DNA of 64,000 nucleotides from Gossypium raimondii (taxonomy: Eukaryota > Streptophyta > Magnoliopsida > Malvales > Malvaceae): NCBI RefSeq assembly GCF_025698545.1, contig NC_068570.1, positions 55,323,924-55,387,923 on the forward strand, in the 5' to 3' direction. The translations under genes and the position numbers were made by a program. Shown one piece after another: positions 45,901 through 58,670 of the stretch. The notes below the pieces were generated by a model that worked only from the letters and a program-made list of their open reading frames with translations, was not told where the DNA came from and did not search any database. Each line of letters begins with the position of its first letter. The first letter of the stretch is position 1.

Positions 45901-48900
45901 AGATAAAATTTCCAGAACTTCCAATCTATAGCAAGCATGTGTTTCACAAGTGACTGTTTTCCGTTGTTCACCGGAGTGATAACATATCCCCCACCTATGT
46001 ATTTATAAGGAACAACTTAAAATTCGAGTAAATATGCAAACCATATAAGTAGAGTCATGTTTTGGAACAAGGAATTTAGAGAGGAATATAATGAAATCAG
46101 GGCAATGAGTGGAAAAATGCATGTGGAGGTTTATATTGTTTTACCATTGAAATGGTGATTCTGTAGGTTCGATTGGAAAACTTATTCAAATGCATTAATT
46201 ATAGGAGAATGAACTTCTAAGTTCCTAATGTAAAACATGCATTACTTTTTAGACGAGCACGGACATAGCCATTATGAGGTGGACACTTCTTGTGAGACGC
46301 GGAGTGGTAAAGAATCACTGCAACAAAAAAAAAGATATAGGATGTTAAAGCTTGAGAATAATATTTCCAAAACTTCACGCGTTTTGGTTAGAATATAGTA
46401 CCGTATGTGCCATCATCCTCTCGTCTCCAATAGCGTTGAAGTAATAAATCTCTTCGTTTCATTCCCCTGTAACAACTCTGATCAATGCGAAATCTAAAAT
46501 GTGAATTAGGTTCAAAGAAGGCATAGAATCTAACCATGGTAGCCAGTCGCTATATAACTTCTTGTGAATGATATCCGTATGACCATCAACGTGCTCGACC
46601 ACACTGCCATGGTAGAGGCAGAAATCCCATCTGCAAGACAATCGAATATTTAACATCTGGTTCATATATATATATATATATATGAATGTATATATTCATC
46701 ATGATGGAACTTGAATGGAAAGAAAATTTGCAGCAATCATACTCTGATCTTGAGGGACCAAGAGACATGACAACTCGGAAAATTGCCTCTGAGGTCCCAT
46801 CAACCACACCGACAGCCATTATTGCTGGAATATCATTCCAATGCTGATAACAAGAAGTTTCTTCAGCCAAACAAAAACAAAAAGGGATTGAGAATAGCAT
46901 TCATGACTAATGTCCCAAGAGCAACCTACCCATCCACGAGTATTCTTGTCTTTTGATTCTTTGAAAAGCCGTAACCCTGTGTTAGAAACACAATGTCAAT
47001 GATGTGTCGCGTTTATGAACTTGAAACATGGTTTGAACTTAATTTCGTACCATTCTGACAACCAAATATTTTCCAAGGTGAAGGTGCAACAACATCGGAT
47101 GTCATTGCCTCGGCATGAACAGATGAGTGGAATGGCCAATGGACAGAGTCCTTGCTGTGTGTTCTCTTCGAATTAGTCAATCTGTTTGTAGAGGAATACG
47201 CCATTTAAAATATATACAAACACTAACACCCAAGCCCTAATAATATAGCTAAATAAGGCAAATACGAGGTAATTGCGTACTTCATACATGTATGTGGAGG
47301 GTTATATATCCCTATTCATATCTGAAAATGTATCTAATATAGGTACCTCAAGAAAAAGAAGAGTCGGAACAACATAGGTTACTAACGACACAAGCATTTC
47401 AGCCTTTTCTTACAACTAAACTAATAAAACAAATCGGGAGAGTATAAACTATAATTACCTCAAAGATGACCATATCTTCTTAGGAGGAGCTGAAAAATTC
47501 TTTGCAAGACATGGAGATTCCTGAAAAAGAAAATTATAAAATGTAAGGCTTCCATCACAAGAATAACCATTAAACTCACAGATTTTTAAGTTCATAGTAT
47601 TAAACCTTTAATGCTGAATCCTTCAAGCAACGAATCCACCTTGCTGCATCCTCTGAGCTAGTTGCACCTAACTGTAATGTTTCAATATTAGAAAGATTGC
47701 TTGCTAATAAGTTAGGTTACTGGGACTCAAGGATGAATGTCGGGTATAGACTCCAACATTTGGTAGGTCCTTGGAGGCCCAGATCCTCATACCCTCATCC
47801 AGATATGTTCCAGACATGGGTGTTAGTGGAGATAAAAAATAAACACAGTTCACAGTATTAGTATACACACCTTAAGCTGCTCATTATCAACTGAAGTGCT
47901 GTAAATGGTGAAAATGAAGAAGACCTGCATGAGGTGAACACTTCATAAGCATTATATATTGACATTGCAGCACCGAAAGGAAACATCCAAAGTCCCAGAA
48001 AATTAAAAAAAGGGATTTAATAATCAAACCTTCTTGTTAATGCTTGCCCTTCCATCGTCTGTGACCCGAATGCATGAATCAATTATGGCACTTCTAACAG
48101 GCTCCTGAAAAGATTATTATACTTTGATTCAACTGGTGTTACAAATTAAACGGGACTGTAATTGGTAGATTTCTTGCATTTCAATTACAGAAGACCGGTT
48201 CACCGAAAATTTTAAAACTCATAAACATAAAAGACATCACCAAGATTTTTAAAAACGAAATCGCGAATCCTACAATAACTCTTCAATCACAGAGCAGAGG
48301 ATTTATTTAAGGCCTTAAGCAGAATTTCAAATTAAGTTATCAAGAAACCAGCCATATGGTATAAAATCGGATTCTCTTTTTTTTTTTTCTTCAACTACTA
48401 GAATGGAAATTTGATAATAGCCAGAAACATTAATGAAACTATTGGCTATCAATGTAAAAAACCAACCACTTAAACAAGAATGAAATCCAGAAAACTATAT
48501 ATGCAAACATCCACACGCGTATATATAAACATGATCAAATGAACATAGGGTTTAAAGTATCACTTAAAGTTGAAATCCAGAAAGTTATTTATGCATACAT
48601 ACAAACATGCATATATAAACATGATCAAATGAACATGGGGCTTAACTTAGTTGGTTTATGCAGTCTCAAAGGTGAATTTTGAATCTCAGACATCCCTAAC
48701 TCATTGCATATATCTAGGTAAAAAATTAAAAAATAAAATAAAACAAACATGCATTTGCCTCATTAAATAAAATGCTTGTCATCAAAACAAGAACATATCA
48801 TAATACCAGCAAGAAAAGAACATATCATTCTCTTTTCCATTTTCCAATATGGGGTTCTTTCTTTCCAAAAACATATAAAAGATCCATAGTTCAAGTTCAA

Positions 48901-49104
48901 AAAAAATCAAATTAAAAAAAAAAAAGGAATTAAAAGAAACAAAGGGTTTACCTCTTCTTCAGAAATGGGGGTGGCTTTATAGCTTTTGAGAACATTGTTA
49001 TGAAGAATGAAGTAACATTTGCGAGAGAACTGTGAGCCAATACGATTAGAACGTATTGTATATAGCCAACCTTCCATTTTAGCGTCATTTTGAGAAACAC
49101 CCAT
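42967..49104 (-). CDS. EDR2: ENHANCED DISEASE RESISTANCE 2-like protein (PH-START-DUF1336)
   Basis: EDR2 proteins bind phosphoinositides and negatively regulate salicylate-linked defence and cell death. Twenty-one exons, 5' to 3': 49104-48952, 48104-48030, 47924-47871, 47671-47606, 47520-47459, 47181-47051, 46976-46930, 46843-46743, 46630-46535, 46466-46402, 46317-46246, 45994-45848, 45752-45439, 45276-45213, 45123-44948, 44568-44467, 44321-44271, 44179-44036, 43666-43571, 43425-43324, 43059-42967. All have GT..AG borders and consistent phase; the sum is 2211 bp, 736 residues, close to the roughly 720 usual. Residues about 6-116 form the PH domain (KMEGWLYTIR to DAARWIRCLK), about 170-365 the START domain (PWKIFGCQN, HWNDIPAIMAVGVVDGTSEA, YSDWLPW, HMLAIDWKFWK), an acidic linker follows, then DUF1336 from about 520 (CSWSAGDPSSFLIR, RYFRGKNYLE, ELPETLLGTCRLNHLD). 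No lesion found. Confidence 0.95.
46665..46683 (+). repeat. (TA)n in an EDR2-like intron
   Basis: About nine TA units in the intron between the exons at 46535-46630 and 46743-46843. Confidence 0.85.
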
Positions 49105-49980
49105 TGCTTTAAAATCACTCAGAAACCAAAGCTTTATTTCTTCAACTTCAATGAAGAACGTTTATTGCATGGCACTGGATTTCATTTATTTATTAATTTG
49201 CTTTGGGTTTTGAATGAAGATTTTGAGGGGTTGATCCTCTGATCCCAGCTAATGGAATCAGAGAATCAAATTAGGGAAAACCAGTGAGGCTTTTGAAATT
49301 TGCAGAGCAATTTATCCTTCCCTCCTCCTCTTTATTTTTAAAATTTTTGTTTCTGTTTTGTTTGTTTTATTTTGAGTTTTTGCCTTCAACGTTGAAACTC
49401 TGTTTTTAGAATATAAACAGAAGATGACGGCTTTTATCCCACTCATTTTCCTGTATTTTATTTCCTCATAATCATTGGATTTTGACATATTAACACTAAT
49501 TATAACTAATTAAATATTTTTTTTATAAAACAACTAATTAAAAATATTTGAAAATTAATAGAAAATCGGTTTAAACTTTTAAATAGCATACCTGATCATT
49601 TTTATTAGTTAATTTTTACATTCATATAAATTTAATTATTTTACTTTTAATAAAATATATAATTAATGGAAAATATATAAATATTTAAAATTGTATTTGT
49701 ATAATATTTAAAATATAAACATGTTCTACCGACAAGTCGTTGGGTTATACTTTTAAGGAGATGATAGAGCTTTGAATTTTAAAGATGACATTGTTGAAAC
49801 AGATAATCATAAACTTTGAATATAGATCGTAAAATAGATGAAGCATATCAATATATATTTTATTATTCAACCTTTATTGTTTTAATCTCTAAAAGTCATT
49901 GTAAATACATTAATTATATTATAAATGCATTAAATAATATTATTGTTTTGAGTTAAAAATAAATAATATGTATATTTAAG
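49105..49980. promoter_or_regulatory. 5' flank of the EDR2-like gene
   Basis: Immediately upstream of the minus-strand ATG. A CT/T-rich stretch (about 49310-49380) could be leader or core promoter. No clear TATA box was chosen; the rest is AT-rich. Confidence 0.4.
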
Positions 49981-50137
49981 TGTTAAGTAATATTTTACTT
50001 TGATAAAAGCATATTAAGTAATTTTTGATATATTGTTTTAATTAATATTATTCATAAAATAATTACAATTATTTTTTAATTTAAATATTGTATTAATAAT
50101 ATTTTATTATATTTACAGAATGAAAAATATGAAAGTA

Positions 50138-50324
50138 ATTTTTTTGAACAATTTCGTTATAGGTTCTGATCACATTTACTCTTTGTGACACAATGCTTAG
50201 AATTACCTATAGCTCCTTTCGAACCCATAAATAGGAGAATAATGCGTTTCAGCGCACTCGAATCCACGTCCTCTTGCATTGGCAACAAATTTCATACCAA
50301 TCGAACTAAGACTCAATCGAAATC
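50138..50324 (-). mobile_element. tRNA-derived SINE, copy 4
   Basis: Minus strand: CGATTGAGTCTTAGTTCGAT (A-box region), GTGGATTCGAGTGCGC (B-box region), CGAAATTGTTCAAAAAAA end. Flanked by AAAGTA at 50132-50137 and 50325-50330, a 6-bp target duplication. The sister tandem units show a single AAGTA at this point. Confidence 0.85.
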
Positions 50325-50411
50325 AAAGTAGAAAATTAGATTATATGCAAAATATTAATAATGCTTCATAAAAAAATATTTATTGTGTAAACACGTTCAG
50401 TTATCTATTTA

Positions 50412-50877
50412 GGGATAAATCTCAAAATTATACATGAACTTTTATTTGATGTGTAATTCGATATATGAACTTTGATTTGATGCAATTATACACATGAAAC
50501 TACAATTATTGTTCAAATGTATACATGAAACTTTAATTTAAAGTCAATTATACATATTTAAAGGAATAAATACATTTTTATTTTAAATTAGATATATATA
50601 ATTATTTTGTATTACAAATATGTATACTGAAAATGGTGTTATCGATAATTGTATTAGTAATTTGTGAAATTGAATTAAATTAATATTTCATGTATAAAAT
50701 TATACAAAACTAAAGTTTATGTATAGGATTGTGTCACAGGCGACATATTTCTAACCCCGTGACAATCGCGAGTTCAATCAAAGTTCATGTATAGCATCGT
50801 GTCATGAGCCACAGATTTCTAACCCTGTGACAATTGCACGTTCAATCAAAGTTTATGTGCAGTTTTGAGATTTATCC
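50412..50877. mobile_element. MITE of 466 bp with about 30-bp terminal inverted repeats
   Basis: The left GGGATAAATCTCAAAATTAT pairs with the right GTGCAGTTTTGAGATTTATCC. TA borders both ends. The interior has two 68-bp direct repeats with TTTCTAACCC(C/T)GTGACAAT (about 50735 and 50804). No ORF. The superfamily is unclear; TA target sites would suit Tc1/mariner-type MITEs. Confidence 0.75.
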
Positions 50878-51587
50878 TATATATTCAAGACAATTTTTTT
50901 ATTCAATGAGAAAATTGTTTATTTATTAATAATATTTTTGTTTCGGTACAATTATATCTAAAATAAATTATTATCTCGTCTCAATTAAGATTATTAATAA
51001 AATAAATATAATTATGATTTTTAGTTTAAACATTATATTAATAATATTTTATCATAATTTCTGAAAAAATTGTGGAAAAAAGTACAATTAGATTATAGGT
51101 ATTAAAATCCATAATAATAATATTGATAATTATTATGTAAACATGTTGAGTTATATAACTTTTTGTTCAATATTCGATAAAAGAATTTTATTTTTTTAAT
51201 GTTGTAGAATTATATATAAAGTAAATTTTCATATATTATTCTTATTAATATTATTAATAAAATAATTATAATTATTCTGTACCTTTTAGGTTAAACATTA
51301 TATTAATAATTTTATCATATTTATTGAAAATGAAATGTGAAAGTAGAAAAGATCAATTGAAATCAAATTAATGGTTGAAAGAATATGTTGATGTCATTTT
51401 TGGAGATAAAAGTTGAAGTTTACTTTTTTATTATTTTAAATTTTTACTAATTAGTAACATAATAATATAATATTTTAAAGAAATGTAAAATTTATATGGT
51501 AAGAAGTTTAAATTTATATGATAACAAAACATGATAAATAGTAACATGCATATGTTAAATTTATATAAGTTCCTAATGAGTCTAGGA

Positions 51588-51905
51588 TGTAGGTTCACAA
51601 AGCGAGAGCATCTTGCCGAGTCAAATCGTGCGTGGCACATGATCACCTATCAAAGGAAATGGTGACCATTTGCCTATGGTAGAGTTTGAACTAATAAACC
51701 CTTCAATAAGTTGGTATTGTCCCCAGGTTATGTTGGAGTTTGTCTCTCAACTCTGTAAAGAGCCAAAGTGTTTAAAAAGGCTGCTTGAGATGCAGGTTCA
51801 TAAAGTTAGAGCGTCTTGCCAAGTTGGATTGTGCGGAGCTCACAAACATCTACCAAAGGAAATTGCAGTCATTTGCAAGTTTGAAGTTGAACCCCAACCT
51901 ATAAG
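51588..51905 (+). repeat. Imperfect direct repeat, two units about 203 bp apart
   Basis: GATGTAGGTTCACAAAGCGA... at 51588 recurs as GATGCAGGTTCATAAAGTTA... at 51791, each followed by CATCTTGCC/CGTCTTGCC and CAAAGGAAAT. Origin unknown. It overlaps a short ORF with no family likeness. Confidence 0.7.
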
Positions 51906-52079
51906 ATATAAGCCACTATGGTTTGGGTTCAAACCCTACTTCCATCAACTCTAAATAGATAACACTTCAAAAACTTTTTTTTTAGAAAGAGTCTGTCCCT
52001 CCCTAACAATTTAAGTATTATATTCTATTATATTACAGTGAAATAAATTAAATTTAATTACTATATTTTAAAACAACTA

Positions 52080-52800
52080 TAGATAGTTGGTTGCTAACTC
52101 CATTTCTTTTGTTGTCTCAGAAGTAGTTAAATATTCGGCCTCTGTAGTGGAGTTAGCAATACAACTCTACTTAACATTTCTCCACATTATGGATCCTCCA
52201 CCTAGGACAAAAACACAATCCGATGTTGATTTCCTTAAATCCATCATGTTTGGAAGTCAAAATCAGTATATCTAATGAAAGTTAAATCCCCTCTGGAGTA
52301 TATTAGTATATAATCTTTCATTCTTTGTAAATATTTGAGTATATGCATAACTATTTGCCAGTATCTATGATCAAGACTCGCTGATATTGACTCACAAATC
52401 CTACTGCAAAACAAATATTTGGACATGTGCATAACATTACATACATGAGACTTCCAACTGTCGAAGCATAAGGAAGTTTTTTCACATGTTCTTTTTCTTC
52501 CACTGTTTTAAGATAGTCATCTAAAGAAGAATTAAATCCCTATACAAAAGGTTGTATACCCTTCTTCAAATTGGCCATAGCAAAACGTTCCAGTATATTA
52601 TCTATTTATGAAGCTTGTATTAAAGTTATCACTTCATTTTGTTATCCCTAAATATTCAAATTCCCAGAACATTGTTAACTTCACCCAAATCCTTCATGAT
52701 AAACTATTGAATTAGTCACGATTTAACCAATGATAACGTCTCTACATCATTCCCAACAAGTAGTATGTCATCAACATAAAAAAAAACTAGAAAAACCACC
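52080..52800 (-). pseudogene. Ty1-copia reverse transcriptase/RNase H fragment, decayed
   Basis: The minus strand shows the copia RT motif FYVDDILLVGND near 52752-52775, then MKDLGEVNNVLGI, later HILKYLQRMKDYIL, YTDFDFQT and the RNase H end with LGGGSI, WRNVKQ and NSTTEAEYLTTSETTKEMEL. The order and spacing are those of copia pol. Many stops and frameshifts; no LTR or integrase was recognised nearby. On the plus strand only a meaningless 62-codon ORF exists. Confidence 0.85.
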
Positions 52801-52849
52801 ATTCCCATGTCCCCATTCCTATGTCTGAATAGATAGTAGTGCAAGTGTC

Positions 52850-53115
52850 AGACAAAGATACTATAGGAAAATGAAGAATTTGGTAACATAGGATATATAA
52901 GCGTGTGTGTTAAAGGGTTCTATCTTTTACTTGAATAATCACTCATTTTTACAAAATTGCAACAAGGAAAAAGGTTTTAGCTTGCCTATGTTATTTCAAC
53001 TCTTTATTTTTCTCAAGTACTAGTGTCTAACACATGTATATGGGATATGAACTTCAATCTTATCCGTGTCAAGCACATACATGTATTTAACTTTACAATG
53101 AATGTTGCATCATCA
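52850..53115 (+). repeat. Copy of a segment found in the COX16 upstream region
   Basis: It aligns in the same orientation with about 63277-63530: AGGAAAATGAAGA, ATCTTTTACTTGAATAA, CACTCAT and TATGGGATATGA match in order. Shorter relatives with GAAAAATGAAGAGTCGG occur in EDR2-like introns (44800, 47370). Confidence 0.65.
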
Positions 53116-56100
53116 ATAAGGAGTGACAACAAGGTTGCAAAAGGGTGTTTGAAATGCTTGCATGTACGCAAAGAAAGAGTATTAACAATGTAACACCCTT
53201 ATACCCAGTTCAACCCAAGGAACCTGATATAGGAATATTACATTTGGTGCTAAAGTAATTTTGGCAAATCATTAATATATTTGAACATTAAAAAAAAAGT
53301 TTTCATAACTTATATTTTAGTCCCTACTACTTGTAACACACTTGATCTTCCTAGGTACATGTCATTCTATTCAAAATTTTGAAACATACCCTCTTGGCAC
53401 TTGGAGATGTGATGAGATGGATGCTCACAACCTCAATTACAACTCTTGAAAATCACTATACCTACGAATTAAAAATAAACGCGTTAAGTCGATGAAGACT
53501 TAGTAAGTACCTATGATATTTAAATTCTATTAAATTTCTTAATTTTTAATATCTCGTTTCTTTGTTTATTTATCATATTCATTTGTAACTTTTTACTTAT
53601 TTCACAATTTAGTCCTTAAGTCCTCAAATCAACTTATAAAAATTACTACTCTTTTTATACATGTATCATATTTCACCATTTAGTGTAAATTTTCATGATT
53701 TTCTCACTATTTCTTTCACAATTTATTTTTAATTCAATATTTCAAACATGAATCAGAGATAAACCTTTACCTTGTAACGAAAATTGTTTACCTTTTTAGT
53801 AGAGGCCCAGTAGACTAAATAGAACACTTAGGATATACAGAACTGATACAGAGGTGCATTATTATGCACTATTAAATAGAGAGAACTAAAGTGCTATACA
53901 GAGAACACTAATGTGCTAATAATCAGAGAGCACTAACGTGCTAATAATCAGAAAGTGCGCTAAGGTTCCTTAATGGCATGCCACTAATATCCCAATAGTA
54001 CTTATCTTGTCTACTTGGGCAAGTCATAATATACACGTCACTTTTACACTTTTCGCATAATGCTTTTACATACTTTACAATTTAATCCTTGTACCAATAA
54101 TCCGTATACTTATATCTTCACTATCTTTAATACATGTAATATATTTCTAAATTCATTATTCATCCATAATTCACTAATAATCCTTATCATGTATTTCACA
54201 TATCACTTCTATATATTTTGTAATTTAGTCCTTAGCACAAAATTTCATGCAAAGAATATATTTTACTTTTAATAACACATATAACATAATTCAATACTTA
54301 TTAATATTCCAAAATTCACTACAACATCAATGTTTCTCATTCTAAGTGTTATAAACTTCACTTTTCTATTTCTATTATAAAATTTTCCAAATTTACGATT
54401 TAACCCTTAATTTTCCACAACTTAGGAAATATTTATAGTTTGGATTACAAAATTCATATATATATATATTTTTTATTTTCCACCATATGCTTTATTATCA
54501 ATATTTCCTTGTAAACTTTTATAACTTACCTATTTAATCACTTTTTTTCCATTAAAGTTTTTTATTCATTATTACACAAATTTTTTTCACATCTCACTTA
54601 ATTCACATAATTAATTCCACTATCTCATTTTCCACATCAAATTTCTATGTATTTCACTTGTATTATTTCCACCACATATATTTCTCAAGTCTTTCAATTT
54701 AGTCCTTGTTTCCATAAAATTTCACATTTTCCCATAATTTCACTTATCTAATACTTTGTATATTTTACTAACACATAACCCAACTATTATACTTTTATTA
54801 TAATTTCCTCCTTCACTTAAGAAATTATTTCACACTATATATATATTACTTAATTACCACTTACTTTACAAAAATCACATTTTAATCCTCAAATAACAAG
54901 AAAGTTTATGGGTATTTACCTCTTTTCTATCAAAATCTCTTAGTTTTTCTCTTCTCCTACCATTTGATTCATGTAACACCCCTAACCCATATCCGTCGCC
55001 GAAACAGGGTTACGGAGTATTACCGAAGTTTACAGATCAAGTACAAACATTTCATATTATTTCTCATTCATTTCATAAATAAATCATAATCAATCATATT
55101 GTCCCTTATAAGAGCCCTCAAAACCCAAAATATGCATTGGAAATAAGTCGGGACTAAACTGGGTACTTCAAGAATTTTTTGCAAAATGTAAAAATTTTTC
55201 CTAAGTGTAGAGGACACACGTTCGTGTCTCAGGCTGTGTGGATATTCGAAATAGGGACACACAGCTGTGTCCCAGCTCGTGTCCATACCTGTGTAACTCT
55301 CTAACTTGGGTCACACGGCCAAGCCACACGCCCACGTGTGAGTAATTTGACTTGCATTAATTAGGTACAAGGGTCACACGGCCAAGTCACACGCCCGTGT
55401 ACTAGGCTGTGTGAAAATTTCTGAGCATTCTGTTTTGAAATTTTAATGATGTAGGGGACACACGACCAAACCACGCGCCCATATGCTAGGCCGTGTGTCA
55501 CATATGGCTGAGACACACACCGTGTCTCTACTTGTGTGGACGAAATAAGGTCATTTCCAAGCCATATTTCTCACCCAAATTTGCCTTCCACCTACATTAA
55601 CACTTTAACACATTCACAAACCAATACAAAACAATTAATTCAAACAAAAACTAAGTTTTATGCATATATAATATCTCAAATCAATTATCAATATACCTAT
55701 ATGTTTTTCATCTATCAACCATACCAAACACTCACATTGAACATGATATTGCCTCTTATATATACATCAAAATATGTTCATCACAAGCCATACCAATGAC
55801 TAGTTACAGCCACAACATTTACATGCCAACATTGGCTATTTAACCTATACATGCTATTATAACTAAAATTAGTTTGTTATTTTTATCGAGATGAGCCAGT
55901 GGATAGTGTGAATGATCTCCGCCAAGCTTCTAACCCAACAAGCTTTCAATTACTATAAAACAGGGTAAAAATAAAATAGGGTAAGCTTTAAAGCTTAGCA
56001 AGTTCGTATAACAGAAATTAACTTACCATTCATTTTCATTAAAATAAATATACAAAATGCATCCAAGAAATTAGGCTAATAGCCTAAACACACAACTTCA

Positions 56101-56716
56101 TTAAATATGTTAGTCATTTATATTACATGAATATCAAGAATCAGGTATGAGCTCATCTATATCAAATTTTCATGTATTTCGTGTATAAATGTAATACCCA
56201 AAATTACTACAAGAAGAAAGTAAGATAATATCCTTGATATAGTAAAATAAGGAAATAAAATGATAAAAAGGGTAATATTGAGTTATGTCAACATTAGGAA
56301 GTTTATTATGATATATTAATTCAAGAAAGGATTAAATTGCAAAAGTGAGAAAAGTTTTGTTGCCCAAGAGTAAATACTCAAAATTTGGGGGGTTAAAGTG
56401 TAAATACAAAAAAGTTGAAGGACCAATAGTGTAAATATTTTAAGGGTGGAATAATCTAGAAACTAAGGAAAAGGGATGAATTATGACCAAATTGAAAAGG
56501 TGAAGAATTTTGAGGGACTAAATTGCAATTTTACCAAATTAAGTGACTCAAGGATGGAATTTCAAAAGATTATAAAGGGCAAAATGGTCAAATAGAGATA
56601 GAATTCTAGAAGGTAATGATGATGTTTGTGATATTTTTAATTAATTAATTAGATAAATATTATTTAATTAATATTTTATTAAGATTTTTATTATTATTTT
56701 ATTATTAAATGATTAA

Positions 56717-56724
56717 TATAAAAG
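56717..56724 (+). promoter_or_regulatory. Predicted TATA box of solo LTR A
   Basis: TATAAAAG in the middle of the LTR. The counterpart in solo LTR C is TATATAAG on the minus strand at 60238-60245. Confidence 0.6.
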
Positions 56725-56727
56725 GGA

Positions 56728-56758
56728 GGAAAGATGATGAAAAAATCATCATCTTTCC
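56728..56758 (+). other. Hairpin at the predicted transcription start of LTR A
   Basis: Arms GGAAAGATGATGA and TCATCATCTTTCC with an AAAAA loop. The relative in LTR C (60206-60233) has arms GAAAGATGAAGA and TCTTCATCTTTC, so one base pair differs on both sides together. Confidence 0.75.
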
Positions 56759-58670
56759 ATGCAACCAACGTTAGAAGAGAAGAGAAGAAAGAAAATTTTA
56801 CTTTCTTTACAATTTGGTCCTTTCACCAAAAATTCACTATTTTCACCTAGAAATCAAAAGAATTTCCATAGCTTCCAATAGAGAAAAATAATAAGGAGAC
56901 AACGGGGAGCTAGAATGTCAAGTTAGATTCAAGAAATAGAAGCTGGAGGAGAGATAAAATCAAGTTAAAGATTGAAATCAATAGCACAAGGTAAGAACAT
57001 CAAGATTTCAATATATTTTTAAGTTTGTTATTGTTGAAAAAACATGAAAATGATGTTATAGTAGAGTTTTCTTAAATAAAGTCTTATGTTCTTGATATAT
57101 TAGTGAAGGGAAATAAGTGAAAATGATGGGAAATATTATAGAGAAAGGGAATTAGGGAGTTATGAACTTAGTAATCAACATCTTGCACTAAAACAGTTTG
57201 GACAGCAGCAATAGGTTAACTTTGAAAAATCACCATAAATTTTGGAAATCAAATTAGAGGATGAAAAAAATATGGAATTAAATATTATTAAGTCTAGTTT
57301 CTCATATAAGAAACGGTTAAGTAATGGAATTTTAAATCATGAGATATAATAAATTTTGTGAGACAAGGTCGAATGAATTTGGGTTCCCTATTCGACTTTG
57401 AAAAATCATCAAAATTGAATAAAAATAATTAGAGGCTTAAATTTATATGTTTAAAATCCTGGATGAGTATATTTTCAATATAAATAAGTAGAAACATCAT
57501 CCAAATTCTGTACAAAGAGATAATTAATTTTTAGTGAAGAGGGTCGGAACTATTAAATAGTGAAATAGGGAAATTTGAAGAATAAATTGTACTTATTGGC
57601 TAAACCAAAAACTCTAAAAATCTTATGGTAAGAAGGTATGTGAGTCTAGTTTCATAGGAATTTATCGGATCTTAATTTGGAGTTTTGTAGCTGAAGATAT
57701 AAATAATTTAGTGACTATGATTCAAGTGGACAACTTTGAATTAATATATAAATAAATGGTGGAATTATAGATAATGTTACATATAATCATATTATACATT
57801 AAGGATGTGGAATAGAGAGGAGGAGGAGGAAAATAAATGATTATTCAACTGGCATGAGTTCTCATTAAAATGGCCAATTTGCATGTTTTAAGTTCAAGGA
57901 CTAAATTGAATAAAAGTAATATTTTAAGGGTATATTGGTAAAATGTCAAAAAGTGACCAAATTGCATGAAATGAATTATTTTATTATTTAAATTAATAAA
58001 TTGAATGAAATATTAATTTATATCAAGATTGGGTGGAAATTGATGAAAATAGAAAATTACCAAAATGTCCCTCAATTTTAGTATTTCTTCAATTTAGCCT
58101 CGGTAAGTTTGTGTAACTTGAATTATATTCTTAGATGATTGAAATATATATATTGTATTGAGAAATTAATTTGAATTGTGAACATGAGAATTTGTGAATT
58201 GAATGAAATGGAAATGAAGCTTTGTATTACATGAGTAAATATCGGGTCTCGTAGGCCCTATTTGTTATGAATATAATATTTCTAGGATATGTTGTAAAGA
58301 ATTTTAAAAGCACATTAATAATTTAAAAGTTTTAATTCTGATGAAATTTTGTAACTCAGTTTAATACGTATGCAAATGTATGTCTTCTAGTAATGCCTCG
58401 TACCCTATTCCGGCGTCGAATACGGGTAAGGGGTGTTACAATGTGACATCGCCAGATTCGGTCATAAAATTTAGACCAGGTTTGGGGTGTTACAATACAG
58501 GTAATGATTCACTTTGAATTCATTTATTTTCTCATATCAAGATTTTGCCCATTGAGTCATTTAGAATATCGATGGATACACGGGTAGTAAACACAAAGTG
58601 TACAAATCTAAAATCTGTCAATTCATATCCGAGAATACTCATACGATCACATAAATGAGAAACTCTCTCT

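Larger units (their letters stand above)
49990..51350. repeat. Three AT-rich tandem units split by a SINE and a MITE
   Basis: Units near 49990-50410, 50940-51180 and 51200-51350 share AACATTATATTAATAAT..TTTTAT followed by GAAAGTA-like and GTAAACATGTTGAGTTAT-like words. The first unit contains a SINE (50138-50324) and abuts a MITE (50412-50877) that the others lack. Confidence 0.65.
56190..58494 (+). mobile_element. Solo LTR A (innermost), plus orientation
   Basis: 2305 bp from TGTAATACCCAAAATTAC to AGACCAGGTTTGGGGTGTTACA. Flanks ATAAA (56185-56189) and ATACA (58495-58499) make a 5-bp target duplication with one mismatch. It has TATAAAAG at 56717-56724 followed by a perfect 13-bp-arm hairpin at 56728-56758. 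No coding domain. An internal GGGTGTTACA at 58431-58440 is not the end, because only the 58494 end gives matching flanks. Confidence 0.85.

Noticed and set aside
51670-51954. 94-codon plus-strand ORF
   Set aside because: It covers a two-unit direct repeat whose units are in different frames; no family likeness.
51900-51960. GGGTTCAAACCCTAC, a tRNA B-box-like word
   Set aside because: No cloverleaf, A box or anticodon stem can be drawn around it.
58431-58440. GGGTGTTACA as the possible right end of LTR A
   Set aside because: The following ATGTG does not match the left flank ATAAA; the end at 58494, followed by ATACA, does, with one mismatch.
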